64,000 bases of DNA, from assembly GCF_000308495.1 (NCBI RefSeq), contig NZ_BAFU01000037.1, positions 1 to 64,000 of the forward strand. The letters are read 5' to 3'. This DNA is from Nocardia brevicatena NBRC 12119. Lineage in GTDB: Bacteria > Actinomycetota > Actinomycetes > Mycobacteriales > Mycobacteriaceae. Positions within the stretch are counted from its first letter, which is position 1. Each line of letters opens with the position of its first letter. Position numbers and translations under genes: made by a program. This document shows, in pieces, positions 8,360 through 17,606 of the stretch. A model generated the notes under the pieces. The model was not told the DNA's origin. It worked only from the letters and a program-made list of their open reading frames with translations, and did no database searches.

Positions 8360-10561
8360 GTGAAGTTATCGGGAACGCGGTTTCGTAGGTCGTTTCTTCT
8401 CGTCGGCAGACAGTGGCGCCGGGTGGTGTGCTGTGTGGTGGCATTGTTCGTTCTGCTGGTGTTTCCGGGCGCCGTGGGGGCGGTGGCGGGAGCGCAGGGT
8501 ATTTCGGGCGGGGTGGGAGTTTCCCGAATGGACGGCGTGGCGTGGACGAATATCCGGGATTCGTCGGGTGTGGCGTTGGCCGATTACCTGTTCGTCACCG
8601 ATCAAGGGGGGGTGACCGATCCGGGCGCGACGGTGATCTGGGTGATCGTGGGGATGGAGTTCGTGGGCTATATGGTCATCGTGACGACCGCCATCTGGTT
8701 CATCGGATATGTGCTGGGTTTCCGGTGGGCGGATCTGTTCGGTTCGGCGTTGCGTGGGGTGGCCGAGGCGTTGACCGCGCAGATCGCCACTCCCGTGGTG
8801 TTGGTGGTCGCGGCGAGTATCGGCGCGTTCTTCGTGGCATGGTTCGTGGTTCGAGGGTTCCCCGCCAAGGCCACGGCGCAGATCCTGACAATGCTGACCG
8901 TCGCCGTCGCCGGACCGGTGTTCCTCGCCGACCCCCTCGCGCATGCGCTGTCGGCGGACGGAATCCTGGCGCACGGTCGCGACCTGGGGATATCCATTGC
9001 CGCGGGACTGAACGGTTCCACCGCCGAACCCGGTGGCCTCATCGCCACCTTGCAGGCCGATATGGCCGACGGCTTCGCCCGCCGGCCGGTCCAGGTGTGG
9101 AACTTCGGACACGTCATCGACGGTAGGCCCGCGTGTGCCGCTGCCTGGTCGGCCGGGATGACCGCAGGGGACGACGATGAAGCCCGGGCCGGTATGGCCC
9201 GATGCGGGGACAGTGTCGCACTCGACGCCATGGAACATTCCGGTATGGGGCAGATCGGTACCGGCCTGCTGTTGCTCGCCGCCGCCGCCATACTGCTGGC
9301 CTTCGCCGTATTGCTCGCCGGACGGATCCTCCGGGCCACGCTGGACGCCGTTTACCACGGGTTTCGGGCCATCTTCGGATTCGCGGCCGGCGGTTTCGTC
9401 TACGGGCCCACCCAGACCGCGCTGGTCCGCGATATCGTCGATATCGGCATCGATGGCGTACGGATGCTCGCCTACACCATCTTTCTCGGTGTGTACCTGC
9501 TGTTCGTGACCGACCTGCTCGTCCAGGCCCAGGGTGGTGTCCTCGCCGTTCTCGTCATTGTCGCCGTCGTCGAGATCGTCGCCATCGCTCAACTGTCCCG
9601 CCTGACCAAGGGCTTGACCCGCGGCTCGGTGGAGATCACCAACCGCATCGCCCGTACCCTACAGGCCGCTCACTCGCGAGGTGGAACCACACTCGGCACG
9701 AGTACCGCCCCTGCCGGCGGGGGCGGTACCGGGCTCGGGTTCGTCGCCGGACTCGCCGCCCTCAACACCGTCAACAACTCGCCGGTCACCGCCTGGCTCG
9801 CCGGCCGTACCGTCGCCCCCCTCAGTCCCCTGGCCCGCGGAAAGATGCACAACGACCGTGCCAATATCGCCACCGCGTCCAGCCGGGTCGAGTCATACGA
9901 ATGGGGCCGTATGGCACGCCATAACTGGCAGTTGGTGATCCGCAGTGAGGCCAACCGCTTCGGCGGTATCACCAGCGAGTTGGGGGTTTCCCGGGCACTG
10001 AAAATGATGGGGGACAATCGGATTCCCAACTCTCAACTCGCCTCCGCGCTGCTGTCCGTGGGTACATCCGATGAATTCACCATCAACGCGTTGCGGGCAC
10101 TGGCGGTGCAGGAAGCGTCCCGATCACATAATCCGTACAGTTTTCTCCCGTTGCAGAAGGCCGTTGCCGCCGGTTATGCGGTGCGCAACCATGTCGGGGA
10201 CGCCGCCCAGCGTGCCTTCGCCGCGCAGGCGGTGGTGGCTGCCGACGGGTTCGCTCGGCACTCCATCGCGCCGATGCCCGGTGCCGTCATCGATAAGGAG
10301 TTCGTGCGCCGGGTGGAGCAGAACTGGGATTCCGATCAGGCCTTGAGCGCTGCCGTCACAGCGGATGAATGGAACAGCGTCGGCCGCGATACCCGCGCGT
10401 ACATCGGACGCAACGCGGCCCAGGCCCATCTGCGGGCGGCGCGCACCTATTACGACGAGCCGACAGCCGCCAACCTGGACCGGTTGATCCTGTCCACCAG
10501 GCGAATCGCCAACCTCGACCACCTGAACCCCGCTCAGGGGCTCGACCCCTGGGACGGGTGA
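8360..10561 (+). CDS. Polytopic membrane protein, VirB6/TrbL-like topology
   Basis: This 733-residue protein begins with a basic stretch and a signal-anchor (VVCCVVALFVLLVFPGAVGA, residues ~22-45). It has further hydrophobic helices near residues 93-121, 138-160, 165-190, 290-320, 365-390 and 393-412. The last ~300 residues are hydrophilic and helical, rich in Asn/Arg/Ala (from a Gly-rich hinge GGGGTGLGFVAGLAALN). This order, a central bundle of 5-8 helices followed by a long soluble tail, is what VirB6/TrbL-type inner-membrane components of type IV secretion systems show. No sequence signature proves it, so the assignment is inferred from topology and from the pilin-like genes 6 kb away. No VirB4 or VirD4 ATPase is in the window. 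A short export- or conjugation-related role is plausible. Confidence 0.5.
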   Translation: MKLSGTRFRRSFLLVGRQWRRVVCCVVALFVLLVFPGAVGAVAGAQGISGGVGVSRMDGVAWTNIRDSSGVALADYLFVTDQGGVTDPGATVIWVIVGMEFVGYMVIVTTAIWFIGYVLGFRWADLFGSALRGVAEALTAQIATPVVLVVAASIGAFFVAWFVVRGFPAKATAQILTMLTVAVAGPVFLADPLAHALSADGILAHGRDLGISIAAGLNGSTAEPGGLIATLQADMADGFARRPVQVWNFGHVIDGRPACAAAWSAGMTAGDDDEARAGMARCGDSVALDAMEHSGMGQIGTGLLLLAAAAILLAFAVLLAGRILRATLDAVYHGFRAIFGFAAGGFVYGPTQTALVRDIVDIGIDGVRMLAYTIFLGVYLLFVTDLLVQAQGGVLAVLVIVAVVEIVAIAQLSRLTKGLTRGSVEITNRIARTLQAAHSRGGTTLGTSTAPAGGGGTGLGFVAGLAALNTVNNSPVTAWLAGRTVAPLSPLARGKMHNDRANIATASSRVESYEWGRMARHNWQLVIRSEANRFGGITSELGVSRALKMMGDNRIPNSQLASALLSVGTSDEFTINALRALAVQEASRSHNPYSFLPLQKAVAAGYAVRNHVGDAAQRAFAAQAVVAADGFARHSIAPMPGAVIDKEFVRRVEQNWDSDQALSAAVTADEWNSVGRDTRAYIGRNAAQAHLRAARTYYDEPTAANLDRLILSTRRIANLDHLNPAQGLDPWDG

Positions 10562-10804
10562 GACGGACACTATCGTCCGGCTACCGAGCGTCGTCGGGCA
10601 ACGAGTCGGATGCGTTCGGGCCCGACAAGGGGGTGGCGGTCTCCGGATCGAAGGAGTTCGTCACCGCCGTACCGAACCATGGGGTGTGGTGACCTGTCTG
10701 TATTCCGTGGAGCACGAGTCGTACGACGGCCCGGTGTGTGCGCAGGGGATCGGCCGATGAGATCGTGCCGGCCGGATGTCGGAGTGTGCCGGCATTGTGT
10801 CGGT

Positions 10805-13117
10805 ATGCCTTTCACCGATCCCGCCGGCGTCGACACTATTCGGGTGTTCGGGGCCCATGAGCACAATCTGCGCGACGTCTCGCTGAACATTCCGAAGAAC
10901 AAGATCACCGTGTTCACCGGTGTATCCGGTTCCGGTAAGTCGTCGATCGTGTTCGACACCATCGCCGTGGAGTCCCAGCGCCAGCTCTACGCCACCTTCC
11001 CGGCGTTCATCCTGAATTTCCTGCCCCGCTACGAGCGCCCGCACGCCGAGGCCATCGAGAATCTGACCGCGCCGGTGGTCATCGACCAGCAGCCGGTCGG
11101 CGGCGGGCCGCGGTCGACCGTCGGCACCATGACCGATATCTATTCGATGGTGCGGGCCATGTTCGCCCGGTTCGGCGAGCCGTCGGCAGGATTCGTCTAC
11201 AACTATTCGTTCAATGTCCCGCAGGGTATGTGCCCGGACTGCGACGGGCTGGGTATGACCGTGCGCGCCGATCCGGACCGGATGGTGGACCGGAGCAGAT
11301 CGCTCAACGAAGGGGCGGTCCTGCTGCCCGGTTACGGTGTGGGCGGTGGTGATTGGCAGATGTACGGCGCCTCGGGGCGGTTCGATCCGGACAAGAAACT
11401 CGCCGACTACACCGACGAGGAGTTCCACGACCTGCTCTACGGTACGGGCGGCAAGGTGGAGCTGTCCTTCAGCAAAGGCACCTGGAAGGCCGACTACGAG
11501 GGGCTGGCCGCCAAGTTCACCCGCACCCGGTTGCAGCGCGACACCTCCGCACTCAGCGAGAAGACCCGCGAGCAGATGCAGAAGTTCCTCACCGAAGGAG
11601 TGTGTGCGACCTGCGCCGGTGCGCGGCTCAATGCCGCGGCATTGGCGACGAAGATCAACGGCCGCAATATCGCCGACTGGTCCTGCATGCAGATCACCGA
11701 TCTGATGGCGGTGCTCGACGAGATCACCGACCCGGCGGCGCTCGGCCTGGCCGACGCCATCCGGACCGCGCTCGAACGGGTGACCGGTATCGGACTGGGC
11801 TATCTGAGCCTGGACCGGGCGACCTCGACGCTGTCCGGCGGAGAGGGACAGCGACTGAAGATGATCAAGCATCTGTCGAGCACGCTGGTCGGGATGACCT
11901 ACATCTTCGACGAGCCGAGCGTGGGGCTGCACCCGCGCGACGTCGGCCGACTGAACACCCTGCTGAAGGCCTTGCGGGACAAGGGGAATACCGTACTGGT
12001 CGTCGAACACGACCCCGATGTCATCCAGATCGCCGACCATATCGTCGATGTCGGACCCCGCGCGGGCGTGCACGGCGGGCAGGTGATCTTCGAAGGTACC
12101 TTCGCCGCGTTGCGTGCCGCCGACACCCCGACCGGGGCCGGGCTGCGCAGGCCGTTCACGGTGAAGGAGACCTTCCGGAAAGCCGACGGCGAGTTGCGGA
12201 TCGAACGGGCGCGGGCGCACAACCTGAAGGATGTGACCGTCGGAATTCCCACCGGTATCCTCACCGCCGTCACCGGTGTCGCCGGATCCGGGAAGAGCAG
12301 CCTCATCCGGGACGTGTTCGTGCGGGAGCACCCGGAGGCGATCTTCATAGACCAGTCCCCGATCGCGGCCTCCTCACGGTCGACGCCCGCGACCTACCTG
12401 GGCCTGATGGACCTGATACGTAAGCTCTTCGCCAAGACCACGGGCGAATCCCCGGGACTGTTCAGCTTCAATTCCGCCGGTGCGTGTCAGCAGTGCGAGG
12501 GTCGGGGCGTGATCATCACGGAGGTCGCCTATATGGATCCGGTGACCACCCACTGCGATGCCTGCGACGGCCGCCGCTTCTCCGATGAGGTCCTGGCCCA
12601 CGAACTGCGTGGGAAGTCGATCGCCGATGTGCTGGCCATGTCGGCAGAGGAGGCGCTGGCGTTCTTCCCGGAAAAGGCGCTGCAGACCAGACTGCGCACC
12701 ATGAACGAGGTGGGTCTGGGCTATCTGAGCCTGGGCCAGGCCATGAGCACCCTGTCCGGCGGAGAACGTCAGCGGATCAAACTCGCCACCTGGCTGCAGA
12801 ACACGGGCAGCGTGTATGTCCTGGACGAGCCCACCACGGGCCTGCACATGTCCGATGTCGACACCCTGTTGCGACTGCTGGACAGCCTGGTCGACCGCGG
12901 CAACACCGTCGTCGTCATCGAACACAACCTGGACGTGGTCGCGCACGCCGACTGGGTGATCGATCTCGGCCCGGACGGAGGAAAGGACGGTGGTGAGGTG
13001 GTCTTCACCGGGACACCTGCCGACCTGCTCGGGCATCCGACCTCGCTCACCGGTGAGTACCTGCGCAAATACAAGGCGGCACAGGTTCCGACCCGAGTCC
13101 CGTCGGACCGTCGGTGA
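10805..13117 (+). CDS. UvrA-like ABC-type ATPase (drug-resistance/excinuclease subunit family)
   Basis: This 770-residue protein has two ABC ATPase halves. Walker A motifs are GVSGSGKSS (near residue 40) and GVAGSGKSS (near residue 495). Signature motifs are LSGGEGQRLK and LSGGERQRIK, and Walker B regions read MTYIFDEPSVGLHPRD and VYVLDEPTTGLHMSD. Zinc-binding CxxC pairs are seen in MCPDCDGLG, CQQCEGRG and CDACDGRR. It is shorter than true UvrA (~950 residues), which fits the UvrA2/DrrC-like subgroup often linked to self-protection against DNA-intercalating drugs; that specific role is inference. The ATG at 10805 directly precedes the conserved IRVFGAHEHNLRDVSL opening. The phosphotransferase gene follows closely on the same strand. 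Confidence 0.88.
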   Translation: MPFTDPAGVDTIRVFGAHEHNLRDVSLNIPKNKITVFTGVSGSGKSSIVFDTIAVESQRQLYATFPAFILNFLPRYERPHAEAIENLTAPVVIDQQPVGGGPRSTVGTMTDIYSMVRAMFARFGEPSAGFVYNYSFNVPQGMCPDCDGLGMTVRADPDRMVDRSRSLNEGAVLLPGYGVGGGDWQMYGASGRFDPDKKLADYTDEEFHDLLYGTGGKVELSFSKGTWKADYEGLAAKFTRTRLQRDTSALSEKTREQMQKFLTEGVCATCAGARLNAAALATKINGRNIADWSCMQITDLMAVLDEITDPAALGLADAIRTALERVTGIGLGYLSLDRATSTLSGGEGQRLKMIKHLSSTLVGMTYIFDEPSVGLHPRDVGRLNTLLKALRDKGNTVLVVEHDPDVIQIADHIVDVGPRAGVHGGQVIFEGTFAALRAADTPTGAGLRRPFTVKETFRKADGELRIERARAHNLKDVTVGIPTGILTAVTGVAGSGKSSLIRDVFVREHPEAIFIDQSPIAASSRSTPATYLGLMDLIRKLFAKTTGESPGLFSFNSAGACQQCEGRGVIITEVAYMDPVTTHCDACDGRRFSDEVLAHELRGKSIADVLAMSAEEALAFFPEKALQTRLRTMNEVGLGYLSLGQAMSTLSGGERQRIKLATWLQNTGSVYVLDEPTTGLHMSDVDTLLRLLDSLVDRGNTVVVIEHNLDVVAHADWVIDLGPDGGKDGGEVVFTGTPADLLGHPTSLTGEYLRKYKAAQVPTRVPSDRR

Positions 13118-13290
13118 CCGATGATCCGACGGAACCCACCGACGGATCGTGCCATCGGCTGCCGGGATGTGACCCCGATACGGGGCCGTGCCGGAAGGTC
13201 CCGGCCTCGCGTAGGCGAAGATCGATACATGAGTTGTCCTACATTCCCCGTCGACCACGGGGGCGACCGTCTCGACCTTCGGTGGAACCG

Positions 13291-14217
13291 ATGCTAGGAG
13301 AAGGTATCCGGTCCGATCCGGAGGTGCAGGAGCAGATCGGGCGCCTCCGGGAGGTGTTGGGGTGTTCGGAGCTCGAGCCGGTCACGGTCGGCGGTGAGAG
13401 CCGGACGTACCTCATCACCGGTACCGATGACCTGGTCACCGTGCCGATCGGTTGGCCCGACCGAATGGAGCGGCACGACGATCTCGATCGACGGCTCCAA
13501 CTTCTCGGGCGGATCGCCGACCGGGTCGACGTTCCCGTGCCCAGGGTGGTCAGGGCGCTCCCTCGGGAAGGCTGCTATGTGGTGCGTCGTCTTCCCGGCA
13601 CACCGCTCAGTGATCTGCCGGCGCGGCAGGCGGCCGCGGTGGAGCCCGTCGGACGCGCCGTCGGTCGCCTGCTCGCCGAACTGCACACCTGGGACGCGGA
13701 AGCGTACGCCGATATCGCTCCCGTGGACGACTACACGCCGACGGACTGGCTCGACGAAACGGCGGAGCTGGTCCGCGACCTCGAACCGGTACTCGACGCC
13801 GCGCAACGCCGGGATGTGCGGGAATTCCTCGCTCGTCCCACGCCTCGGGCCGGTCGGAGCGCTTTCAGCCACAACGACCTGGGTATCGAACATATTCTCG
13901 TGACCGAGTCCGGACCACCACGTATCACGGGTGTCATCGACTGGGGTGATGCGGCGGTGACCGATCCCGCCTATGATTTCGGGCTCCTTCTGCGAGACCT
14001 CGGACCATCGGCGTTCGACAGCGCCCTCGCCGCCTACGCGGCGAAGATCGATTCCTTCGCCGATATACCTGCACGGGTGCCGTTCTACGCCGTATGCGCC
14101 TTACTCGAAGACCTGGCGTTCGGGCACGCCGATGCCCGGCCGGAGTACGTCGAGAAGAGTCTGCGCGGGTGGCGATGGACATTCGACACGGCACTCGGTC
14201 ACACGCATTCCGGCTGA
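13291..14217 (+). CDS. Aminoglycoside phosphotransferase-family kinase
   Basis: This protein has the APH/choline-kinase fold. The ATP-binding N-lobe carries GGESRTYLI, the catalytic loop reads FSHNDLGIEHILV (HNDxxxxH-like, the D being the catalytic base), and the metal-binding DWG-type motif reads GVIDWGDAAVTDPAYDFG. From the ATG at 13291 it has 308 residues, the normal family length. The frame is open upstream to a GTG at 13114 that overlaps the uvrA-like stop codon, but the extra 59 residues are low-complexity and basic. The true substrate (antibiotic, amino sugar or other) cannot be told. Placement directly behind a UvrA-like drug-resistance ATPase suggests a resistance or self-protection context, which is inference. 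Confidence 0.8.
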   Translation: MLGEGIRSDPEVQEQIGRLREVLGCSELEPVTVGGESRTYLITGTDDLVTVPIGWPDRMERHDDLDRRLQLLGRIADRVDVPVPRVVRALPREGCYVVRRLPGTPLSDLPARQAAAVEPVGRAVGRLLAELHTWDAEAYADIAPVDDYTPTDWLDETAELVRDLEPVLDAAQRRDVREFLARPTPRAGRSAFSHNDLGIEHILVTESGPPRITGVIDWGDAAVTDPAYDFGLLLRDLGPSAFDSALAAYAAKIDSFADIPARVPFYAVCALLEDLAFGHADARPEYVEKSLRGWRWTFDTALGHTHSG

Positions 14218-14359
14218 TGCCCTCACCCACGACAGTGGCGGGATCGGGGCGCCGCATACCCCGAGGACCGCACTCGAGGGTGGGGCGCCGATTCGCAGGA
14301 GAGGAAACAGCCCCGGCAACACCTGGGTGGTGCTGTCGGGGCCGTGGTGGGCGGTCGGT

Positions 14360-14659
14360 TCAGCGGGGGGTGTAGGTCATGCAGCGTGCCGCGTGATTCC
14401 CGGAGCCCGGACCGACGTGGATCTCGCCGGCCGTGCATTCCAGAGCTTGGTTGTGGACGCAGTCGGCGCGCTGGCAGGCCCCGACCATACTGGTCACGGT
14501 GTCCAGGCCGCCCTTGACCGACATCGGGATGAACGTGGCGCAATCGGCGCTGCCGCCATGGCCCGCGACGCTGATCGCGTAGGCGTGGCACCCGCCGTGG
14601 TTGTAGGAACAGTCGTTGACTGTGCATTCGCTGACGTGCGGCATTTCCATGGTGGTCAT
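14360..14659 (-). CDS. DUF1540 domain-containing Cys-rich protein
   Basis: This 99-residue protein has two copies of the DUF1540 pattern: SECTVNDCSYNHGGCHAYAI (residues ~10-30) and GACQRADCVHNQALECTAGE (residues ~60-80). Each shows the C-x4-C-x6-C spacing with His, and DCATFIP and RCMTYTP follow the repeats. The family is presumed metal-binding, with no established function. The ATG at 14659 is preceded by GGAGGA with 7-nt spacing. It is a monocistronic unit facing the phosphotransferase gene. Confidence 0.85.
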   Translation of the reverse strand: MTTMEMPHVSECTVNDCSYNHGGCHAYAISVAGHGGSADCATFIPMSVKGGLDTVTSMVGACQRADCVHNQALECTAGEIHVGPGSGNHAARCMTYTPR

Positions 14660-14997
14660 GTGCGTGTCCTCCGAAGGTGTCGGCAGTCTTGCTCATGCGA
14701 CTACCACCGTAGCCTGTTATATCCGCCCTGAGTGGCGCGCTCGGGCCGGCCTGCCCTCGTGTCCGCGTGGCTTGCCGAGGGGCGAACTCTCGATTGCCGA
14801 AGTGTAGCCGGAAAGTGTGGTGATGCCGTCCGTTCGCAGGGTCGGGTCGGTCGCGGCGGTTCGTCCGGCCGCCTGTTCCGACCCGGTAACTCGGGCCCGG
14901 CGATGAAGACGGTGTGTGACACGAAGGAACCGAACCGGGGTCCGTGCGGACGCGGCCGGAACGCCGATCTCGGACGGCCTTCCCGAAATCGTCACAC

Positions 14998-15011
14998 TGG
15001 AACGTGTTGTA
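14998..15011. promoter_or_regulatory. KstR-like operator upstream of thioesterase gene
   Basis: TGGAACGTGTTGTA matches the published KstR consensus TNNAACNNGTTNNA at every fixed position. It lies 34 bp upstream of the thioesterase start codon, where a repressor would block the promoter. KstR is the TetR-type repressor of sterol catabolism in mycolata. The gene controlled here is broken, so the site may be a relic. A second full match lies in front of the alcohol dehydrogenase gene. Confidence 0.6.
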
Positions 15012-15045
15012 ATCCTGAGGTGTCCGCGCGAAAGGAGTCGATACC

Positions 15046-15832
15046 GTGACGGCATACTTCGCCGTTCGAGGAGAACAGTACCTGCCTACCTCCATCGCGA
15101 TCTCCTGGTGGTCACCGACCCAGGTCGGTGGGCCCGCGGTATGCGGCTTGCCGGCGCGTGAGCTGGAAGCCCGGCGACCGAGCGAGGAGTTCGTGCCCGC
15201 GCGGTTGACGGTGGATCTGTTCCGCCCGGTGGCCGACGAACCCCTGACGCTGCGGAGCACGGTGATCCGGGACGGAAAACGGATCTGCGTCGCGGACGCC
15301 GCCCTCGTCCAGGGGGACGAGGTGCGGGCCCGGGCCACGGTGGTGTTCCTGCGGACGGGGGAACTGCCGCCCGGACAGGTAGGGCAGGGCCCACCAGGAA
15401 CTGCCGGTCCCACCCGAGGATCTGCCGCTACGCGGTTCGTGGCCGTTGTTCCGGAGCGCGGACGGAAGCTGGAGCCACGATTTCGCCGAGCATCAGAACG
15501 CCGAACGCAAATGCATCGGGCAGAGCCCGCCGCGACTGGTCGACGGGGAGACCGCCACAGGTTTCCAGCGGGCCGCGATGCCGGGCGGCAACACCAGCAT
15601 GGTGTGCAACTGGGGTTCGCGGGGGATCGGCTATATCAATGCCGATATGACGTTGACGCTGACACGCGACCCGGAGGGGCCGGCGCTGGGGCTGTTGGCG
15701 CAGAACCATATCGCCGCGGCGGGTATCGCCGTCGGCACGGCCGTGCTGTACGACCGCAACGGGGCGCTGGGCACCTCCGTGGTGAGCACGGTATCGAACG
15801 CCAGGCGGCAGGTCGACCTGTCCGGTCTCTGA
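15046..15832 (+). pseudogene. Acyl-CoA thioesterase family protein with one frameshift
   Basis: From a GTG behind AAAGGAG the first frame encodes a hot-dog domain: GGPAVCGLPARELE, then VPARLTVDLFRPVADEPLTL and CVADAALVQGDEVRARATVV. Around 15385-15395 the reading must slip by one base, after which the second domain continues without a break: RSADGSWSHDFAEHQNAERK, MPGGNTSMVCNWGSRGIGYI, AQNHIAAAGIAVGTAVLYDR. Together they form the usual double-hot-dog thioesterase-like protein of about 262 residues. A single clean slip with both halves intact could be a recent mutation or a sequence error. The KstR-like box upstream suggests a role with sterol- or fatty-acyl-CoA. Confidence 0.7.
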
Positions 15833-16111
15833 TCACCGGCCGGGATCGAGGCCGCCGCCGGGTGGGTGATGACGCCGCGCGGCCGCGGTGGGGCTCACAA
15901 ATCCGGTCGAGTCCTGTGCGCAGAACCGAACGGCCGAACGGACGGCCATCCGGATAGCGGTCTCATCGGGCTTGTTTCCGGTTGCCGAGACGATGCCGGC
16001 GAATGTCGCATGTCGCCGGTCCGGGGCCGGTACACCGGATCTTGTACGGTTTCCTGGGGGTACGTCGTGCTCATGGTCGGCGTGCAGTGTGGACCGAAAG
16101 GACGCGGATCC

Positions 16112-16468
16112 ATGTCGACCGATACCGGCAAACCGGCAGGGTGCGTCCGTGACGGTCAGGCGGGGCGGTTCGTGCGCAGATTCGATTCGCCGGCCTTTGG
16201 TATCGCCACGGTGGTGTCGCTGCCCTTCCTGCTCGTGATGGGGGCGATGTGTGTAGCGCTGTACCGCGATCTGCGCGCCGATCCCATGATTCAACGGCAG
16301 CCGCGCGCCGCCGAACTCGTCGAGAGCGCGGTGGTGCGCGGGGCGGTTCGGCACGAGGGCGAGTTCGAACTGGTCACCGAGCCGGTGGGCGGGCCGGCCG
16401 AACCGGTCGAGGAGCTGTCGGCCGAGGCGGCCCGAGATCCTCGGGATCAGGCTCCGCGGCCGCGGTAG
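16112..16468 (+). CDS. Small single-pass membrane protein, unknown family
   Basis: This is a 118-residue frame starting at ATG behind AAAGGA. Residues ~30-52 form one hydrophobic helix (FGIATVVSLPFLLVMGAMCVAL). The preceding residues are basic, and the tail of about 65 residues is acidic and rich in Glu, Pro and Ala. The arrangement suggests a membrane anchor with the acidic tail outside, but no family is recognised. It overlaps by 22 bp with the end of the opposing 80-residue gene, and it sits next to the two pilin-like genes, so it may be an accessory of the same membrane apparatus. Confidence 0.5.
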   Translation: MSTDTGKPAGCVRDGQAGRFVRRFDSPAFGIATVVSLPFLLVMGAMCVALYRDLRADPMIQRQPRAAELVESAVVRGAVRHEGEFELVTEPVGGPAEPVEELSAEAARDPRDQAPRPR

Positions 16469-16689
16469 TCCAGGCAGACGCGGCCGCGCGGGGCGGCGTT
16501 GCGCGCGGGTGGTGCGCCGGCGTTCTGAGTGGCCTGAACATAGATCCGCAGGCCTTCGCTGATCTTGTGGGCCAGCGCCTCGAGCTGATTCGGGGACAGC
16601 GATTCGCCGAATGCCGCCGCGGCGAGCAGTCTTTCCCGCACCTGTTCGAGGTTCAGCCGAGCGAACGGGAGGGGCGCGAGTTCGGGCAT
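16447..16689 (-). CDS. Small hypothetical protein downstream of pilin-like gene
   Basis: This 80-residue frame (MPELAPLPFARLN...) begins at an ATG 62 bp after the stop of the pilin-like gene on the same strand, so the two probably share a transcript. It contains a helical middle (NLEQVRERLLAAAAFGESLS then QLEALAHKISEGLRIYVQAT) and a basic end. A TTG at 16716 would add nine residues. The family is not recognised. The helical segment with ALAHKISEGLRIY could be a protein-interaction surface. Function unknown. Confidence 0.5.
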   Translation of the reverse strand: MPELAPLPFARLNLEQVRERLLAAAAFGESLSPNQLEALAHKISEGLRIYVQATQNAGAPPARNAAPRGRVCLDYRGRGA

Positions 16690-16750
16690 GGGCAGACCAT
16701 ACCCGAACTCGAACAAATTTTCGATAGCGAGTCGCCGGCGCCTCGGCGGA

Positions 16751-17038
16751 TCAGCCGATGACGGCGTTCATGATGGTGCCCGCGCTGGTGGCGACCACGC
16801 CGCCGATCATGGCGCCGGCCACCATCTTCGGCGACTGCAGCCCGCCGCCGGTCCATTTCTCCCAGGCGAACCGGCCGCCGGCATAGATGATTCCGCAGAC
16901 GCCCGACAGCAGGACGAACCAGGTCAGGTACCGGACGAGCTGGAGGAACTTGTCGGAGATGGGGGGCGCTTCGGGGGTGGGATTGCCGATTTGCGCCAGC
17001 GTATCGGTAACGGCGGCCAGTATCATCTCGCAGCTCAC
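16751..17038 (-). CDS. VirB2/TrbC pilin-like membrane protein, copy A
   Basis: This is a 95-residue protein with two hydrophobic segments. The first is LTWFVLLSGVCGIIYAGGRF (residues ~39-58) and the second MVAGAMIGGVVATSAGTIMN (residues ~72-91), joined by a short basic AWEKWTGGGLQSPK loop. Two helices joined by a small polar loop at this size is the layout of VirB2/TrbC-type pilins and similar T4SS subunits. A GTG start at 17038 was chosen because it aligns with the GTG-AGC start of the other copy; an ATG at 17026 is the alternative. The 3' end is identical over 79 bp to the oppositely oriented copy at 17528-17606. Confidence 0.55.
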   Translation of the reverse strand: MSCEMILAAVTDTLAQIGNPTPEAPPISDKFLQLVRYLTWFVLLSGVCGIIYAGGRFAWEKWTGGGLQSPKMVAGAMIGGVVATSAGTIMNAVIG

Positions 17039-17606
17039 TCTTATCCTGGGTGGGGCGGGAACGCTACCGAATCGTAGTCGGATTCGGGCGCGAATGCAGT
17101 AGGCATGCGCGGGGACGAATATATCCGAGCAGGCCATATAGCGCGAAAACCGCTGGGGGGCAACTACTTGCGCCGGGACCGCGCCGGTCGCGATGATGGA
17201 GGCGGGGCTCCGGGCTCGCCCGGGTTCCGTTCGTACCCGTATCCGGCGGCGAATCCGACCGGGGCACAATGCTGTCCATATCGCGCGCCGGTGCGGGGGT
17301 AGGTGGTACCGGAGAGGAATCGGACGTGAGCAGTATTTCGGCAGCGGTCGTGGACACCGTCACAATACTCGCGCAGATGGACGATCCCACCCCGCAACCG
17401 CCGCCCCTGGCCGACAAGGCCATGCAGTTCGTCCGGTACGCGACCTGGTTGGCCATGATGTCGGGCATCATCAGCATCATCTACGCCGGGGGGCGCTTCG
17501 CCTGGGAGAAATGGTCCGGCAGCGGGATGCAGTCGCCGAAGATGGTGGCCGGCGCCATGATCGGCGGCGTGGTCGCCACCAGCGCGGGCACCATCATGAA
17601 CGCCGT
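16761..17606. repeat. 79-bp identical inverted repeat within the two pilin-like genes
   Basis: The arms 16761-16839 and 17528-17606 are perfect reverse complements over 79 bp, running from the codons for QSPK to the codons for NAV of each gene. The arms are separated by 688 bp that contain both gene starts and the shared promoter region. The outer and inner flanks diverge at once. Such an arrangement lets the middle invert by homologous recombination, which would swap the promoter-proximal halves between the two 3' ends, and it also explains the identity by gene conversion. Confidence 0.85.

Noticed and set aside
13114-13290. N-terminal extension of the phosphotransferase from GTG 13114
   Set aside because: The extra ~59 residues are low-complexity and basic; the APH fold begins after ATG 13291 and the length is then normal.
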